This document shows positions 32,701-44,375 of a DNA stretch of 64,000 nt, piece after piece. Location: contig NC_091122.1 in assembly GCF_040183065.1 (NCBI RefSeq), forward strand, positions 160,685,955 to 160,749,954, given 5' to 3'. How positions within the stretch are numbered: the stretch's first letter is position 1; each line of letters opens with the position of its first letter. Source of the stretch: Periplaneta americana. Its lineage: Eukaryota > Arthropoda > Insecta > Blattodea > Blattidae. The notes below the pieces were generated by a model. The model searched no databases, was not told the DNA's origin, and worked only from the letters and a program-made list of their open reading frames with translations. Made by a program: the position numbers and the translations under genes.

Positions 32701-33536
32701 AGTGCGTTTTCTACCTACTGAAGTCGGATGTAAATGAAATTGAAATTGAAGTGTTTTTCCTGAATACTGCCCATAGATTAGGATCTATACCTATATATTT
32801 TTGGAGTAAAATAAAAAAGTAGTAATTGACGATAAATGGTCGAAATTTCAATTGTCTTCACCATTAAAACCATTGAAATGGCGGAGGCCAAGTTGTTTAA
32901 TTTTTATAGAATATTTTGAAACAAAACTTATATGATATATTTTTAAGAACGTTAAACTTTATAAAAGGATAGTTGAGACATATGAAATATCTCACAAAAA
33001 CGATAAATAGAACCATTAGATTCTGTAACATGGACTTCAAGCACACAGAAATGTCTAGTTAAACGGTGTAGGTATGACCTTACTTTCAGTGTCGCTATTG
33101 TCACTTTGGAAGTCACTTTTTGTTATCGGTAAGATTAAAGTGTTTCCTGTCTCAGTATCACTTTTACTTGTAAGTAATGCACGTTAATATAGAATATGTA
33201 TTTTTGTTTTTTATCGCTGTAGGGATATCCCGAAACATTATCACATCCGTTTCATTCCACTTATTTTCATGGCACGCAATTGAAGACATACGTTTCTATT
33301 TATTTTAACGTAAATTTAGGAAAAGTTTCTTCATCCAGACTTAGGCAGTGTTTCTTAAATTTGATAATCTCACTAAAAGTGGTGTAAATGAGAATGGTTG
33401 TATTACCAAAAGACAATCCAGACAGCATGCTATTACTGCTGTAGAAAATTCGGGTTGGGAATAATGAGAACTTCGTGGGAATCTTTCTTTCAGTATATTA
33501 ACATTAATAATCTGTTGTTACTTCTATTGTTACTTC
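32701..33536. other. no recognised feature
   Basis: AT-rich. No TIR or coding signal recognised. Confidence 0.5.
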
Positions 33537-34435
33537 ATTATGATATGATATTATATGATATGATATATGATATGATATGATATGATATGATATGATATAT
33601 GATATGATATGATATATGATATGATATGTTATGATATATGATATGATATTATATGATATGATATGTTATGATATATGATATGATATTATATATGATATAT
33701 GATATGATATGATATATGATATGATATGATATATGATATGATATGTTATGATATATGATATGATATGATATTATATGATATGATATGATATATGATATGA
33801 TATGATATATGATATGATATGATATGTTATGATATATATGATATGATATGTTATGATATATATGATATGATATGATATTATATGATATGATATATGATAT
33901 GATATGATATGTTATGATATATGATATGATATGATATATGATATGATATGATATTATATTATATGATATGATATATGATATGATATATGATATGATATGA
34001 TATGATATTATATGATACGATATATGATATGATATGATATATGATATGATATGTTATGATATATGATATGATATGATATGATATATGATATGATATTATA
34101 TGATATGATATATGATATGATATGTTATGATATATGATATGATATGATATGATATTATATGATATGATATATGATATGATATATGATATGATATGATATG
34201 TTATGATATATGATATGATATATGATATGATATTATATGATATGATATATGATATGATATGATATATGATATGATATGTTATGATATATGATATGATATG
34301 TTATGATATATGATATGATATTATATGATATGATATGATATTATATGATATGATATATGATATGATATATGATATGATATATGATATGATATGTTATGAT
34401 ATATGATATGATATGATATGATATGATATGATATA
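33537..34435. repeat. ATGAT-type satellite, 0.9 kb
   Basis: Continuous array of ATATG/ATGAT-like units, mainly TATGA with TATATGA and TATGTTATGA variants. The TGTTATGATATATGATATGA motif recurs every 50-100 bp, which suggests higher-order duplication. It is built only from A, T and G on this strand, apart from a single C near 34018. Confidence 0.95.
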
Positions 34436-35330
34436 TTTCGTCACAGCACTTTTTTACATGTAACGGTGTACCTCACATTTCTGTATCCGGTGCCACCATT
34501 AACATATTACAGTAACACATTATTTGCATTACGCGTCTACACAAATACTCCCAATTACACTATGTACCTTTTTTGTTACTTGGTCAATCTCCCCTTCAGT
34601 ATTTCCCTACATTTCATTTGCTATTCTCTATTTGTTCATTAATCCTAATATATCTAATATTATATACTCCTTTCACACCCCCTTTTTCCTCTAACTACTA
34701 TTCACTAAAATCTCAATTTCACTTTTCTCTATAAATTATCATATTGAATTATTTGTCCTATTTGTTCTTTGACCTTTTCTCCTATCTTCCTCTTATATTC
34801 ATTTACTGTTCCAACGTTCAAATGTTAGTACTAATTTTATGCTGTCACTTGTTCACTTCTCTTAACTCTTTTACACTATTTTCACTCATTCCTATTTGCG
34901 CTTATTTTCACTTTCTCACTATTACACTTACACCTAATCCTTTCTCACTATTCTCATTTCCTATAAATACTTATATTTATCTCTACACATCAGCTTATAC
35001 ACTTTCTCTCTCCCGTATACTTCTTGATCATTTACAATTTCACTTTACTTGCACTTTTTGATCACATCCCCACATTTTTTTAAACGTATCAAATATCTCT
35101 GCTATATCCTCAGCTGTCGCAGGTTCTGACCTTTCTTTACTGTTCATCTCTGCTTTATTTCTATCTGTCTTTTTCATTCTATTTATTTCTTCTTCTATTC
35201 CTCTTTTATTTTCCCTCCACGCTTTCACTTTCACATCCTAGATTTCCACTTACACTCGCACCCTTAATCTTTTCACTACTTTCTTCCCTATCACTTCCTG
35301 ACTCTTGGGTTACCCCATTATTGAAATGAA
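34436..35330 (-). other. strand-asymmetric region, possible LINE ORF1 remnant
   Basis: The plus strand is strongly pyrimidine-rich (many CTTT, TCAC and CCTA words, few G). On the minus strand, 35040-35234 is open and reads WRENKRGIEEEINRMKKTDR and TAEDIAEIFDTFKKMWG. In another frame, 35235-35310 gives QESGSDREESSEKIKG. The charged, coiled-coil-like content recalls a retrotransposon ORF1 or 5' region, but I cannot name a family. Confidence 0.35.
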
Positions 35331-36039
35331 GAAGAAATTTCAAGCAGGAAATTAACGACAGTTTAAGAAGCCTTGGCTTCACTCATGATGAGCATCCTAA
35401 CGAACGGATTCTTCGGAAAAAATTGTAGAACCAACAGTTTGAGATATGAAAAAACTTATTAAAACTTACCACACCGCGGTAGAGGGGTGTCACAAATTTC
35501 CGAATGGTCAAAATCAAAATTCTGGGTTTCTAACCGAAAAATATCTTTCGTCATCCCAATGGAAGAATGCCAAAAACATGAATTAGACGCTGGGTGCAAC
35601 AACAGCTTAATTCTACTTAAGTCGTTATTCCAGCGATGGAATTTTCATAATCTTTCATATCTTCTCTATCGACTGTAAAAGTTGTATTTCATTTCGTTGA
35701 CTCTAAATTGCAGGAGAGTTGATTATATGAAATGCTGTGCTAAGTCGCAAGGTTCAAAATTCGTAATACAAACTTATGTTACATTCATGTTTTATACATC
35801 AGGGTCTTTGGCAGTACCATATACTTACAATAACGTTTTACAGCTATAAAGTTTTTCAGTAGGACATAATATCCACTAAAGGAGAAGTTAATCTAAAAAA
35901 TCCCTCTCATCCTGGCTTAAAATTGTCAAAAAAGAATTATATTATTTAATTATTGAAATTCTTAAAACTAGAAAATGCATGTACTCTTCAAAATATTTTG
36001 TATTCTTAACCAGTGCTGAATAAAAATCATTCTGCAAAT
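35331..36039. other. no recognised feature
   Basis: Short open frames only. Nothing recognised. Confidence 0.4.
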
Positions 36040-36186
36040 GAAATCAATGAACGTGAATGAGAATATTGTGTATTGCTTACTTTATTGTGTATTGCCTATC
36101 ATTTTATTGTGTATTGTTAATATTGTATATACCACTGCCATCGGGTGCTTGCCCACTTGCAGTGTAAATAAATACATACATACATA
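36040..36186 (+). mobile_element. LINE 3' end fragment
   Basis: Repeated TTTATTGTGTATTG words are followed by ACCACTGCCATCGGGTGCTT, CAGTGTAAATAAATACATAC and (ACAT)n. The end is the same as the LINE that closes at 27048, so both are 3' ends of one family. Confidence 0.75.
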
Positions 36187-36267
36187 CTATAGTAGAGGAG
36201 TTTTCATCTGCAGCATAGGTTCAGAATTTATTTATAGTTGTTTTAACTCCTAGGTCATAGTCTATAC

Positions 36268-37532
36268 CAGAGGTCTCCAAAAAGCGTATCGTCATTCGTG
36301 CTTTCGATACTGCCCGCCGAACACAGTGTGCTGTAAGGCTAGACCAGGGGAAGGGACTCATACCTCAACACATGGGAGCGATCAGTGGGGGATCGCGGCA
36401 GCGGTCTGCTTATGTTTACAAATAATAACATCAAAAGAATAAAAAATATCATACGTTTGTATATTATTTTGACATACTATGAAGCTGGAGCCCCGTCTGT
36501 TGCTATTGACACAAACCATTGCAAACTCAACCTCTTCTGTTCTATGGTGCCTTTCAGTGCCTGGAAAAGATGATCTTCTCCAGTTACATTTTGTAATTAC
36601 ATCTAGAAGACATTCAGACACAGTAAAATGTTCATTAACTCCTCGGATGAAAATGGCTAGGTGAGCTTTGTCATTTCTATCTGTGCTTTCGTCCAATGCA
36701 AGTGAGTAAGCTACAAACTGGTTAATTGTGGTTTCAACTTCAGATTCAATTACATTTACAATCTTGAAATTCCTTCTCTGAACTGTAATTGGAAACAGTT
36801 TAATTTTCTTAAACTTTGACTTTGTTCTGGACACAGTATTTTAGTAACGTCCTGTATGCACGATTTTACAAATGATGCTTCTGTAAAAGGCTTCATTGAT
36901 TTTCCAATATTCTAGGCTAGAACATAGCTAGCAAGAAGCTTTTTTCTTTAATACTCAGGACACGTGTGTGATTTTTGTTTGTATTTTCTTGTTTTTTATT
37001 TATTAAAATATTTGTAGGCTTACGCATTTCACCTAAAATTAAACGAAAAACTATATGTTTGTCATGCGGAACTGAGTGTAAACGTAGGCCTATTGTAATA
37101 TACTGATTATTATGTATAACCAACAGTTACACAGATAGCCCCAAAATAAATTACTTTCACATGTCCAACATGCCTGTAATTGTATGATATCCTTTGTGAA
37201 GAATCGAGTATTGTCGTCGCATGTTGAATTTTAACACACCCTTAAGAATTTTCGAACAAATTAAGCATTTCACGTTCTCCCCACTAACACAAAAAAAAAT
37301 TTCTCTTCCTATTCATCCTTGAATGTAGGCTATGTCCATGATTAGAAGACATTGTGAAACGGTGGAACACTCCGACCAACACAATGATAATGGCAGTCCA
37401 CCACTGCTCTTCGTTTGCGCATAAATACTGAGTACAGTACAGGTGGGATGGGTGAGGCGGAGCGCGCTCATTACGTACTGGCTTCGGTTCCGTTCAGTGG
37501 CTTACTCGCGAGTAGGCTTTTGGAGACGTCTG
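36268..37532 (-). mobile_element. hAT element with 8-bp TSD GTCTATAC
   Basis: Left CAGAGGTCTCCAAAAAGCG and right end (reverse complement CAGACGTCTCCAAAAGCC) are inverted repeats. GTCTATAC flanks both sides (36260-36267 and 37533-37540). The transposase remnant is antisense, and its 5' part (right half of the element) has lost coding sequence. Confidence 0.9.
36382..36837 (-). pseudogene. hAT transposase fragment (ZBED5/GTF2IRD2-like)
   Basis: The frame contains QFVAYSLALDESTDRNDKAH, LAIFIRGVNEHFTVSECLLD and, after a frameshift, FVIVCVNSNRR-like text. The ALDESTD..D.AxLxIFIRGV block is the RNase H-like core start (first catalytic Asp region) of the hAT subgroup domesticated in vertebrates as GTF2IRD2 and ZBED5. 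N- and C-terminal parts are absent. Confidence 0.85.
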
Positions 37533-37763
37533 GTCTATACTATAGACTCTGTAGCATACCTGCACAAACAGCGCTCAACGAGCGCGCGCGCTCCTTCGGA
37601 GCGGGAGAGCGGTGTTTACCGATCGCCGAAACGGAGAGGAAGATACGTCAGAATGACATAGACTTGCTGTAGGTAGAGGAGAGGGAAATGACCACTCAGC
37701 TATCTAGTGGAGTGCAGTGTGTATTCTCAGTAATTGTTTCAGGTCGCTTACCTACTGCTACAG

Positions 37764-38040
37764 TACGGTATGGAGGAATCTAAAAGACGGAAAAGTGATC
37801 ATCAGGCAAATTCTTTCAATGCTGCATGGGAAAACGCTTATTTTTTCATAGCTGCTGGAGTAAATACTCAGTGCCTTATCTGCCACAATATTTTGAAAGC
37901 TAGAAAGAAACATAACATAATGCATCATTACGAGTCCAGACATATAGGCTACTCACGATTGTTTTGTTGCTGGAGATCGCAGTGAAAAGGTTCAGGAGTT
38001 TAAAGCTGCATTATTAACCGAGATAGGTACAGTCGGTATT
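37764..38040 (+). pseudogene. hAT transposase N-terminus with BED-like zinc finger
   Basis: The ATG near 37770 starts MEESKRRKSDHQANSFNAAW, then ENAYFFIAAGVNTQCLICHN and MHHYESRH. CLIC and H-x-H residues form the BED/TTF-type finger of the GTF2IRD2-like hAT group, with the usual FxxxWExxYFF lead. A frameshift after YESRH leads to GDRSEKVQEFKAALLTEIG. The strand is opposite to the fragment at 36382-36837, so it belongs to a separate copy. The GC-rich block at 37570-37640 just upstream could be its promoter end. Confidence 0.75.
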
Positions 38041-38087
38041 TATTTTTTATGAATTTGAAATACATTGCCTTATCAGAGGTACTTTCT

Positions 38088-38240
38088 TAATTACTTCTAT
38101 GCTCGAGGTTGCGGGTTCGATTCCGGGCCAGGTCGATTACATTATATGTGCTTAAATGCGACAAAATTCCGGCAACGGGCGACGCTGATATACCCTCGGC
38201 AGTTGCGAGCGTCGTTAAATAAAACATAACATTTAACATT
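38088..38240 (+). mobile_element. tRNA-derived SINE fragment
   Basis: GGTTGCGGGTTCGATTCCGG is a B box, followed by TGTGCTTAAATGCGACA, ACAAAATTCCGGCAACGGGC and CTCGGCAGTTGCGAGCGTCG, then TTAAATAAAACATAACATT. This is the body and tail of a widespread insect SINE. The A-box part of the head is missing. Confidence 0.75.
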
Positions 38241-39048
38241 TTACGATATACGGCTCGAACTTATTGATCTTCATTGTGACCTAAGGGCTAAAGATCGTTT
38301 GAATAATACTACCAGCCTGGTTGAGTTTTACAAGACTAAACATTAGCAATAATATCTACGATTACACAGGCTGGCTGTGAAAATGATTGCTATGTTTGGC
38401 TCAAAATTTATATTTGTGAGCAACTGTTTTCTATAATCAACTTTAATAAAGGCAGACATCGAACATCTGTAACTGATGTTTCATTATGATCAGTAGGCTA
38501 CTGTTCCTTTCAGCTACCAACAGCATAAAACCTCGTTTTCATGTACTGATAAATAAAAATATAACAAAATGATATTATTGTACATTTAAGTAGCTATAGA
38601 ATTTCTATTATTTCTGTAAAATAAATATTTATTTATTAATTAATAATAGTCCAAGATAGTTTTGTAAACACTGAACGGGAATTCATTTCATGAACATCTT
38701 GTGTATATTTTGTACGAGATCACCCCTTCTTCCAATCCACCCTTATACAGAGAGCAGCTAATATCTGCATTCCGCTCATGAGCTGTGAGCCAGCAAACGT
38801 TGTGCAGGCTTGGTCTATAGCAGGAGTCGTCATCTCAGTACACTATGGTACAAGGACAGTTTGCTCGCTAGTTCAGTTCTATCCCTTAGACATCAACTGT
38901 GCAGCAGGAGGTGGGGGGAAGGAATCAGGTGATGGCAGTGGCGTCCGTTCACTTGTTCAACCCTTTTAATCAGTCTTTAATAATTATAATAAACACGGAA
39001 GAAGCATGTACTTAATTTATTTTAAGAGGAACTGTGTAATAAGTAAAC
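38241..39048. other. no recognised feature
   Basis: A word CAGGAGTCGTCATCTCAG at 38821 resembles a hAT end but has no partner. Otherwise AT-rich DNA. Confidence 0.4.
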
Positions 39049-39815
39049 CACTTTTCAGTTTAAGATAAGAAACAATATATATTTTGCCGTTATGTATTGT
39101 ATCGGTTTTGAAAGTAAATAGTTTTTTTTTTATATTAAAGTAATTGAGAACTTACAGACTTATAGGCCTAATGCATTTTCACTATTACGAAATATTAAAC
39201 AAATCGAATCCATTAGTAATATTTAAATCATGTCATCCTATTCCTTTGTTCAAGTGTCGTCAATAAAATAAAAATAATTATCCATTTTTATCTGACACTA
39301 TATATCACAAAACCAATTATTTGTTATTATGTATTACCATATGAAACAAATTATCGTTTCTGTTACAAGGCTAAAATAGGCTTAAATTATTTTATTAGGC
39401 AATGTAAATGACAAATAATAAAATTTATTTTCGTTGTTCGTTAGCATTGGTTTTCCTGGATTTTTTAATCACTTTTTAGTTTAAGACAACAAGCAAGTTG
39501 TACTTTTTCGTTATGCATTGCAGCGGTTTTGAAAACAAATAGTTTTTTTTTCATATTAAAGTAATTGAGAACTTACAGACCTATAAGGCATTTTCACTGA
39601 TGCAAAATATTAAACAAATCGAACCCATTACTAATATTTAAATCCTGTCATTCTATTCATTTGTTTAAGTGTCGTCAATAAAATAAAATTAATTATCCAT
39701 TTTTTATCTGACACTGTATATTACAAAACCAATTATTTGTTATTTTGTATAACATATGAAACATATTGTCGTTTCTGTTACAAGACTGAAGTAGGCCTAA
39801 ATTATTTTGTGCGAG
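39049..39815 (+). repeat. direct tandem duplication, 420-bp period
   Basis: 39049-39468 and 39469-39815 are direct copies with about 85-90% similarity by eye (shared blocks include ATTAAAGTAATTGAGAACTT and AGTGTCGTCAATAAAATAAA). A third short piece of the unit (CAATGTAAATAACAAATGAT) reappears at 40511-40560, so about 690 bp may have been inserted into copy 2. Confidence 0.85.
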
Positions 39816-40510
39816 ATCGTGCGTATTTGCTTGGTTTCCGCACAAAACCAACCCGCGGTAAGTCTAAAATTCCACATTCAGTATTCCCAACCGAACACAC
39901 ATAACAATTTCCCTCTTCTTACCGTTTAAGTGACATATTCATTTTACTGCTTTAGGCTTTTAACATATTATTTTTAGAGACGTTCAATATAGTAATAATT
40001 ATAAATTGGGAACTTACCACTACAATTTCACCTAAATTGCACTGTTAATTATTGTTTTTAAGTATTTGTAAAAATTAAGTAAACTCTACAACTCCACTAA
40101 AGTTACTGCATTTCGTGATGCATGTAACATTAAGGAAGCCGTTTGTTTTAAGTTCGCATTTATAGACTGGGAAAAAAAAAAAAGACAGACGTATATCACG
40201 GCCTGCTGGAGTATAGTAAACACAGAAAACATTTTAAAGCAACAATGTTGAAGATAGATATTTTTGTTTTCAAAAATTGCCGTCATTGAACAGAAACCAA
40301 TATGGAGATTTCATTGCAACTAATTAGAAATTCCTCTTTCAGGTATGTAATAAACGATCTTCGCACAAAATAATGTACGATACACGAGCGGTATGTTTTC
40401 TTTCAATTCTCGGAAATTAAAAAAGCTCAACTACGTTTCGCTTTTTCAAACTTTTCCTCGAACATGAAAACTTCAACATACCGCTCTTGTAACGCATATT
40501 ACTATTATTA
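39816..40510. other. possible insertion in the tandem duplication
   Basis: Begins GTGCGAGATCGTGCGTATTT and interrupts the second 420-bp unit; the unit resumes at 40511. No clear TIRs or coding were seen, so the identity is unknown. Confidence 0.35.
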
Positions 40511-40841
40511 CAATGTAAATAACAAATGATAAAAATTATTTTCGCTGATCATTAGGATTTTTGAATTCGTTTTTCCCTCACTAACTGGTTTATGTTAGGT
40601 GTCAATGCTCGTGTAGAACACAGTCGAAGAAGGCATTGTAAATTATGGTCAGAAAGTTGGCTTCTGTGATGGGATGCGTTGGCTTGGCTCGACACACTGC
40701 ACACTACTACCTCAGCCAGCGTCTCGGTGCTCCGAACTAGCATGCAGGCCAGTTGACGATGGCTGGTCTATAGTTTACTGTTAGGGATGTGCTATTGTAC
40801 TGTGTCTATTACTGCGTGGTAATAAAACGACTCTTCTTCTA

Positions 40842-41431
40842 CTGGGTGTTCATTTCAAAGTGTGTCATGACGTCACTGTTGTTGGGTCACCGATTTGAAG
40901 CGAGTTTCAGCTTATATGTTAGAGAAGTTGCCTATTATTTAAGGCGTTCTTCAATCTGAACTTGAGAACGTGTACGGTATAACTTGAACGTCGTAGCAAC
41001 AGATGGCGGTCTGTACGGTCTGTGTGCTACCATAACCTCTTTCGAACTGTGTTTTGCGCCGGCAAGTCGTACGCAGGGTATTTGTTATCATCGGTTGCGT
41101 ACGGTAACATTCCACAACACAAATCAAATGCTCCGTGTCCATGTTGACCGTCGAAGTTAATGTCAACAAATACGTAAGTAATCGTCTTAACCCTCTCCCC
41201 ATATCCCGACAGTACATATTTCCAAACAGTTCACATTCCTGCCACTACCGGCGTTACCGTACGTATCGGCACGTACTCTTCAGAATGAACGCCGTACTTG
41301 CTAGCCAACTTCTCTGCCTCTTAGATTATACACCTCTGCGGAAGTGTAGGAAGATTGAATTCTCTAGGCTCATCAGCTAGCCACATGACGGCATACAGCG
41401 AGCCAAGACACATTTTGAACTGAACACCCAG
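40842..41431. mobile_element. Tc1/mariner-like MITE, TIR CTGGGTGTTCA
   Basis: Left CTGGGTGTTCATTTCAAAGT and right ATTTTGAACTGAACACCCAG are inverted copies flanked by TA. The 590-bp interior has no transposase signature. Confidence 0.8.
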
Positions 41432-42007
41432 TATTTTTACGTATAGGCTACTCTTTCTCAGTCTGAGCAAAACTGCCAAAAGTATAACTCCTTCTACGTC
41501 CATGTTCACCGGAAGACTGAAAAATTCTCTAAAAAAATTTAATTTATAAAGCAGCGCCACTGACGTGGCCTCGTCTGAAGAGACCCTTAGAGCTAGAAAT
41601 TTGTATTTCTGCGTCCGTGAGTTTATTCTCATTGAATAAAATATTGCTTTCATCAAGGAACTCACCTGAACAGAAACTTGAAATGATGGTCGACTTACAG
41701 ATGTAGATATTGGTGGTGGGGGAAGGAAAGGGTAAGGAAATCTTTCAGTTAGTCTGTTGTAGTGATGTGGTTCACTTCAGAGCTCTGTGGGTTTCATACA
41801 ATTTATCTTCTCACGCACATCACTTCGGTTTTCCTTTAGGAGATCACGTACAATTCTGTACTTGTAGTCAAAGTACAGGTAAGTTTTATACGATCTAATC
41901 ATTTGCGTTTCCTTGTTTATTGATAGCCCAATATTGATCTCAAGTTACATGTTACAAGTATACAACGTAGTACTTACAGTGCAATCATGCCTTCAGTATG
42001 TTATAAA

Positions 42008-43216
42008 TTGAATACCGACCCCTTGGAATAAGTCTAACTCAAACAGTGAAGCTATGGGCTATTCCATATGAAATCGATCAGTAAAAAACCTCGCATTTTT
42101 TTAATATTCTAATTTTTTCCCTATTTATACAAGGTGCTGAGGAGAGTGCATTTTCAAAAATATACTATCGAAAGTCAAACGGTTTTCGTACTATTGAGCG
42201 ACAAATTTAGCGTATTTTATAAAAACAAGCCTCTTTCAGCACTCAGAACCCTGGAACTGCAGAACATTGAACGGGAGCTCATTTTGAAGCTGACATTTGG
42301 TAGATTATGTTAAGAAGTAATCCTTATTTTTATTGTACACAGAGAGACAGATAATCTGATTTTACTTACTTTTAGGCTTTTTGCCCAATTGTAAAAATGT
42401 AAAAAATGTTGAGAAAAAACCTTGCAATATTAAAAGGGATTCGGCATTGTTTGCTTAGTGGCTCGGGAATAAGTTTCGAGGGTATTAAATAAATTATATT
42501 CACACGCCTAGACTTGAACGGAGCAGTACTGCAAGAATTGGCCGAGAGATGAAGATAAGCGAGCGTTGGGCGTCATTTTACTCCTGTGTTTATGAAAACT
42601 TGTGATAAAGCTAGTCCAGCTATGCGCTACTAGACGAAACATGACGTGGTCTTGCTTGCCTACTCTAGCTCCCGCCTCACAGTCAGCTGGTTAGTTCACG
42701 CGCGTACTATTTATTTTCTTTATTTGATAGTTTCAATACTTTCTTATCAACGATGCACCAGTAAAAAATATGTGTTTATCTTTAATTTCAATGCGGAATC
42801 TAACCATATATTTTTAAAATATTTTTTCGTGGGCAAAGGCGTCTTAATGAAGAAAAATCTAAATTTCTCCATTTCCATAAAAAGTAAGAAATATTGTTTA
42901 CATGTCAGTATAAACTTTAACTTCTCAGCATCAAAATAAACCATGATTTTGATCACTGGGTGAAAGAGTTTCGGAGCCACAACAGTTTAAAGTTGCTAAT
43001 TTTATGAAAATACGATAAATTTAAGTATTTTTAATTTAAACACTATGAAGTTCTGATGCCTCAAACTTTGCACAAAGCATTGTATCACAGTTGTCAACGG
43101 ACAGAAAAAGTTTCATTGTACTTAAAAATTGCAAGGTAAATTTTCTCTATATTTCGGTCGATTTGAGATGGAATAGCCCCTATGTACTTTGACCCTTATT
43201 CCGAGGGGGTATTCAA
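42008..43216. repeat. outer inverted repeat around the 42056 element
   Basis: TTGAATACC..CCCCTTGGAATAAG (from 42008) and its complement CTTATTCCGAGGGGGTATTC (to 43216) bracket the inner element. This suggests that the inner element jumped into a small palindromic MITE of about 85 bp. Confidence 0.5.
42056..43179. mobile_element. TIR element GGGCTATTCCAT, 4-bp TSD CTAT
   Basis: Ends GGGCTATTCCATATGAAATC and GATTTGAGATGGAATAGCCC are inverted. CTAT flanks both sides (42052-42055 and 43180-43183). The interior is AT-rich with no recognised coding. The 4-bp TSD excludes hAT and mariner; the superfamily is unknown. Confidence 0.75.
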
Positions 43217-44231
43217 TTACAAACAGAGTAACATTATTAGTACTTTTAAATTTATGTAACATATAATTCCATTGGTAATTGTTTACTTTAGTTAACGGCG
43301 TATTTTCTCGACAAAATTTATTCAGAACTTCTTGATTTCACTTCGGGAATACGTAGGAACTACTAAAATTGAGTGGAAAGCAATACTTTTCATTTTATCT
43401 AGTTAGTACTTACGGCTTTATTATTCTTGGATAGACTTCAGTGTACGGTTTAGCTGATATGGGGCGACTGAGGTTGGGTTGGTATGTTTATTTTGATGTT
43501 CCCTGTGTAAAGAACGTTGTGACGAGGTCATTTTGTCTCGTTCTATCGTAAGGCAGGTATATTAGTGTTTAGGGTCTGATCGTGGGAATCGTGTTGCGTT
43601 GTGTTTTTTATCCTCCACTGGCGTATATTTCCGTAAATATTGCGAGTTAAAAGTAAGGTTAAGTTTCATAAGAGGATAGCTAAACAACATGAGGCCGAGA
43701 ACTGTGACAACTTTAGAGTTGGTTAGATGAGGGGTTATTTATGACAGGAGGTCGAGGACTCTGACAAGGTCAGAGTTATTATTATTATTATTATTGCTTT
43801 CTACTCAATTTTAGTAGTTTGTAACCTAGTACAGAGGTCTCCATCGGACGTTTTCGCTCGAGCGCCAAGTAGTTCATAGCATAATCCGATAGGTAGCGCA
43901 CATGCATGATGGGTAAAATTGTCACGAGCGATAAATTCTCGAAAGGTATAAGCCGAGCGTTAGACATTCGTTCTTGTTACAGTGATGAACTGTGTAGTAA
44001 CATCATAGATGTTTATCATTTCAAAACTTTGCAGTGTTTAACTAACCTCTCCATAGTACAACTACGAAACTTGCTTTAAAATGTAATATAAATGTTGTAG
44101 GTAATTTTTTTTTTTCCCACACAGGAGTGATTTTGTTTTTGCCACATCTGATAGATGTTATTGGATTTAAATGTAATTTTATTATAAACGGAGAACACAA
44201 TCACGATAATGCAAGAACTGTATCAAGTTTT
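43217..44231. other. no firmly recognised feature
   Basis: A (TTA)n tract lies at 43775-43795. CAGAGGTCTCCATCGGACGT at 43840 resembles the hAT end at 36268, but no matching right end with a TSD was confirmed. Confidence 0.4.
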
Positions 44232-44234
44232 CTA

Positions 44235-44295
<61 letters not shown>

Positions 44296-44316
44296 GAATA
44301 ATAATAATACTAATAC

Positions 44317-44374
<58 letters not shown>

Positions 44375-44375
44375 C
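44232..44375. repeat. (TAA)n microsatellite
   Basis: About 140 bp of TAA repeats with a few AAC and ACT interruptions. Confidence 0.95.
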
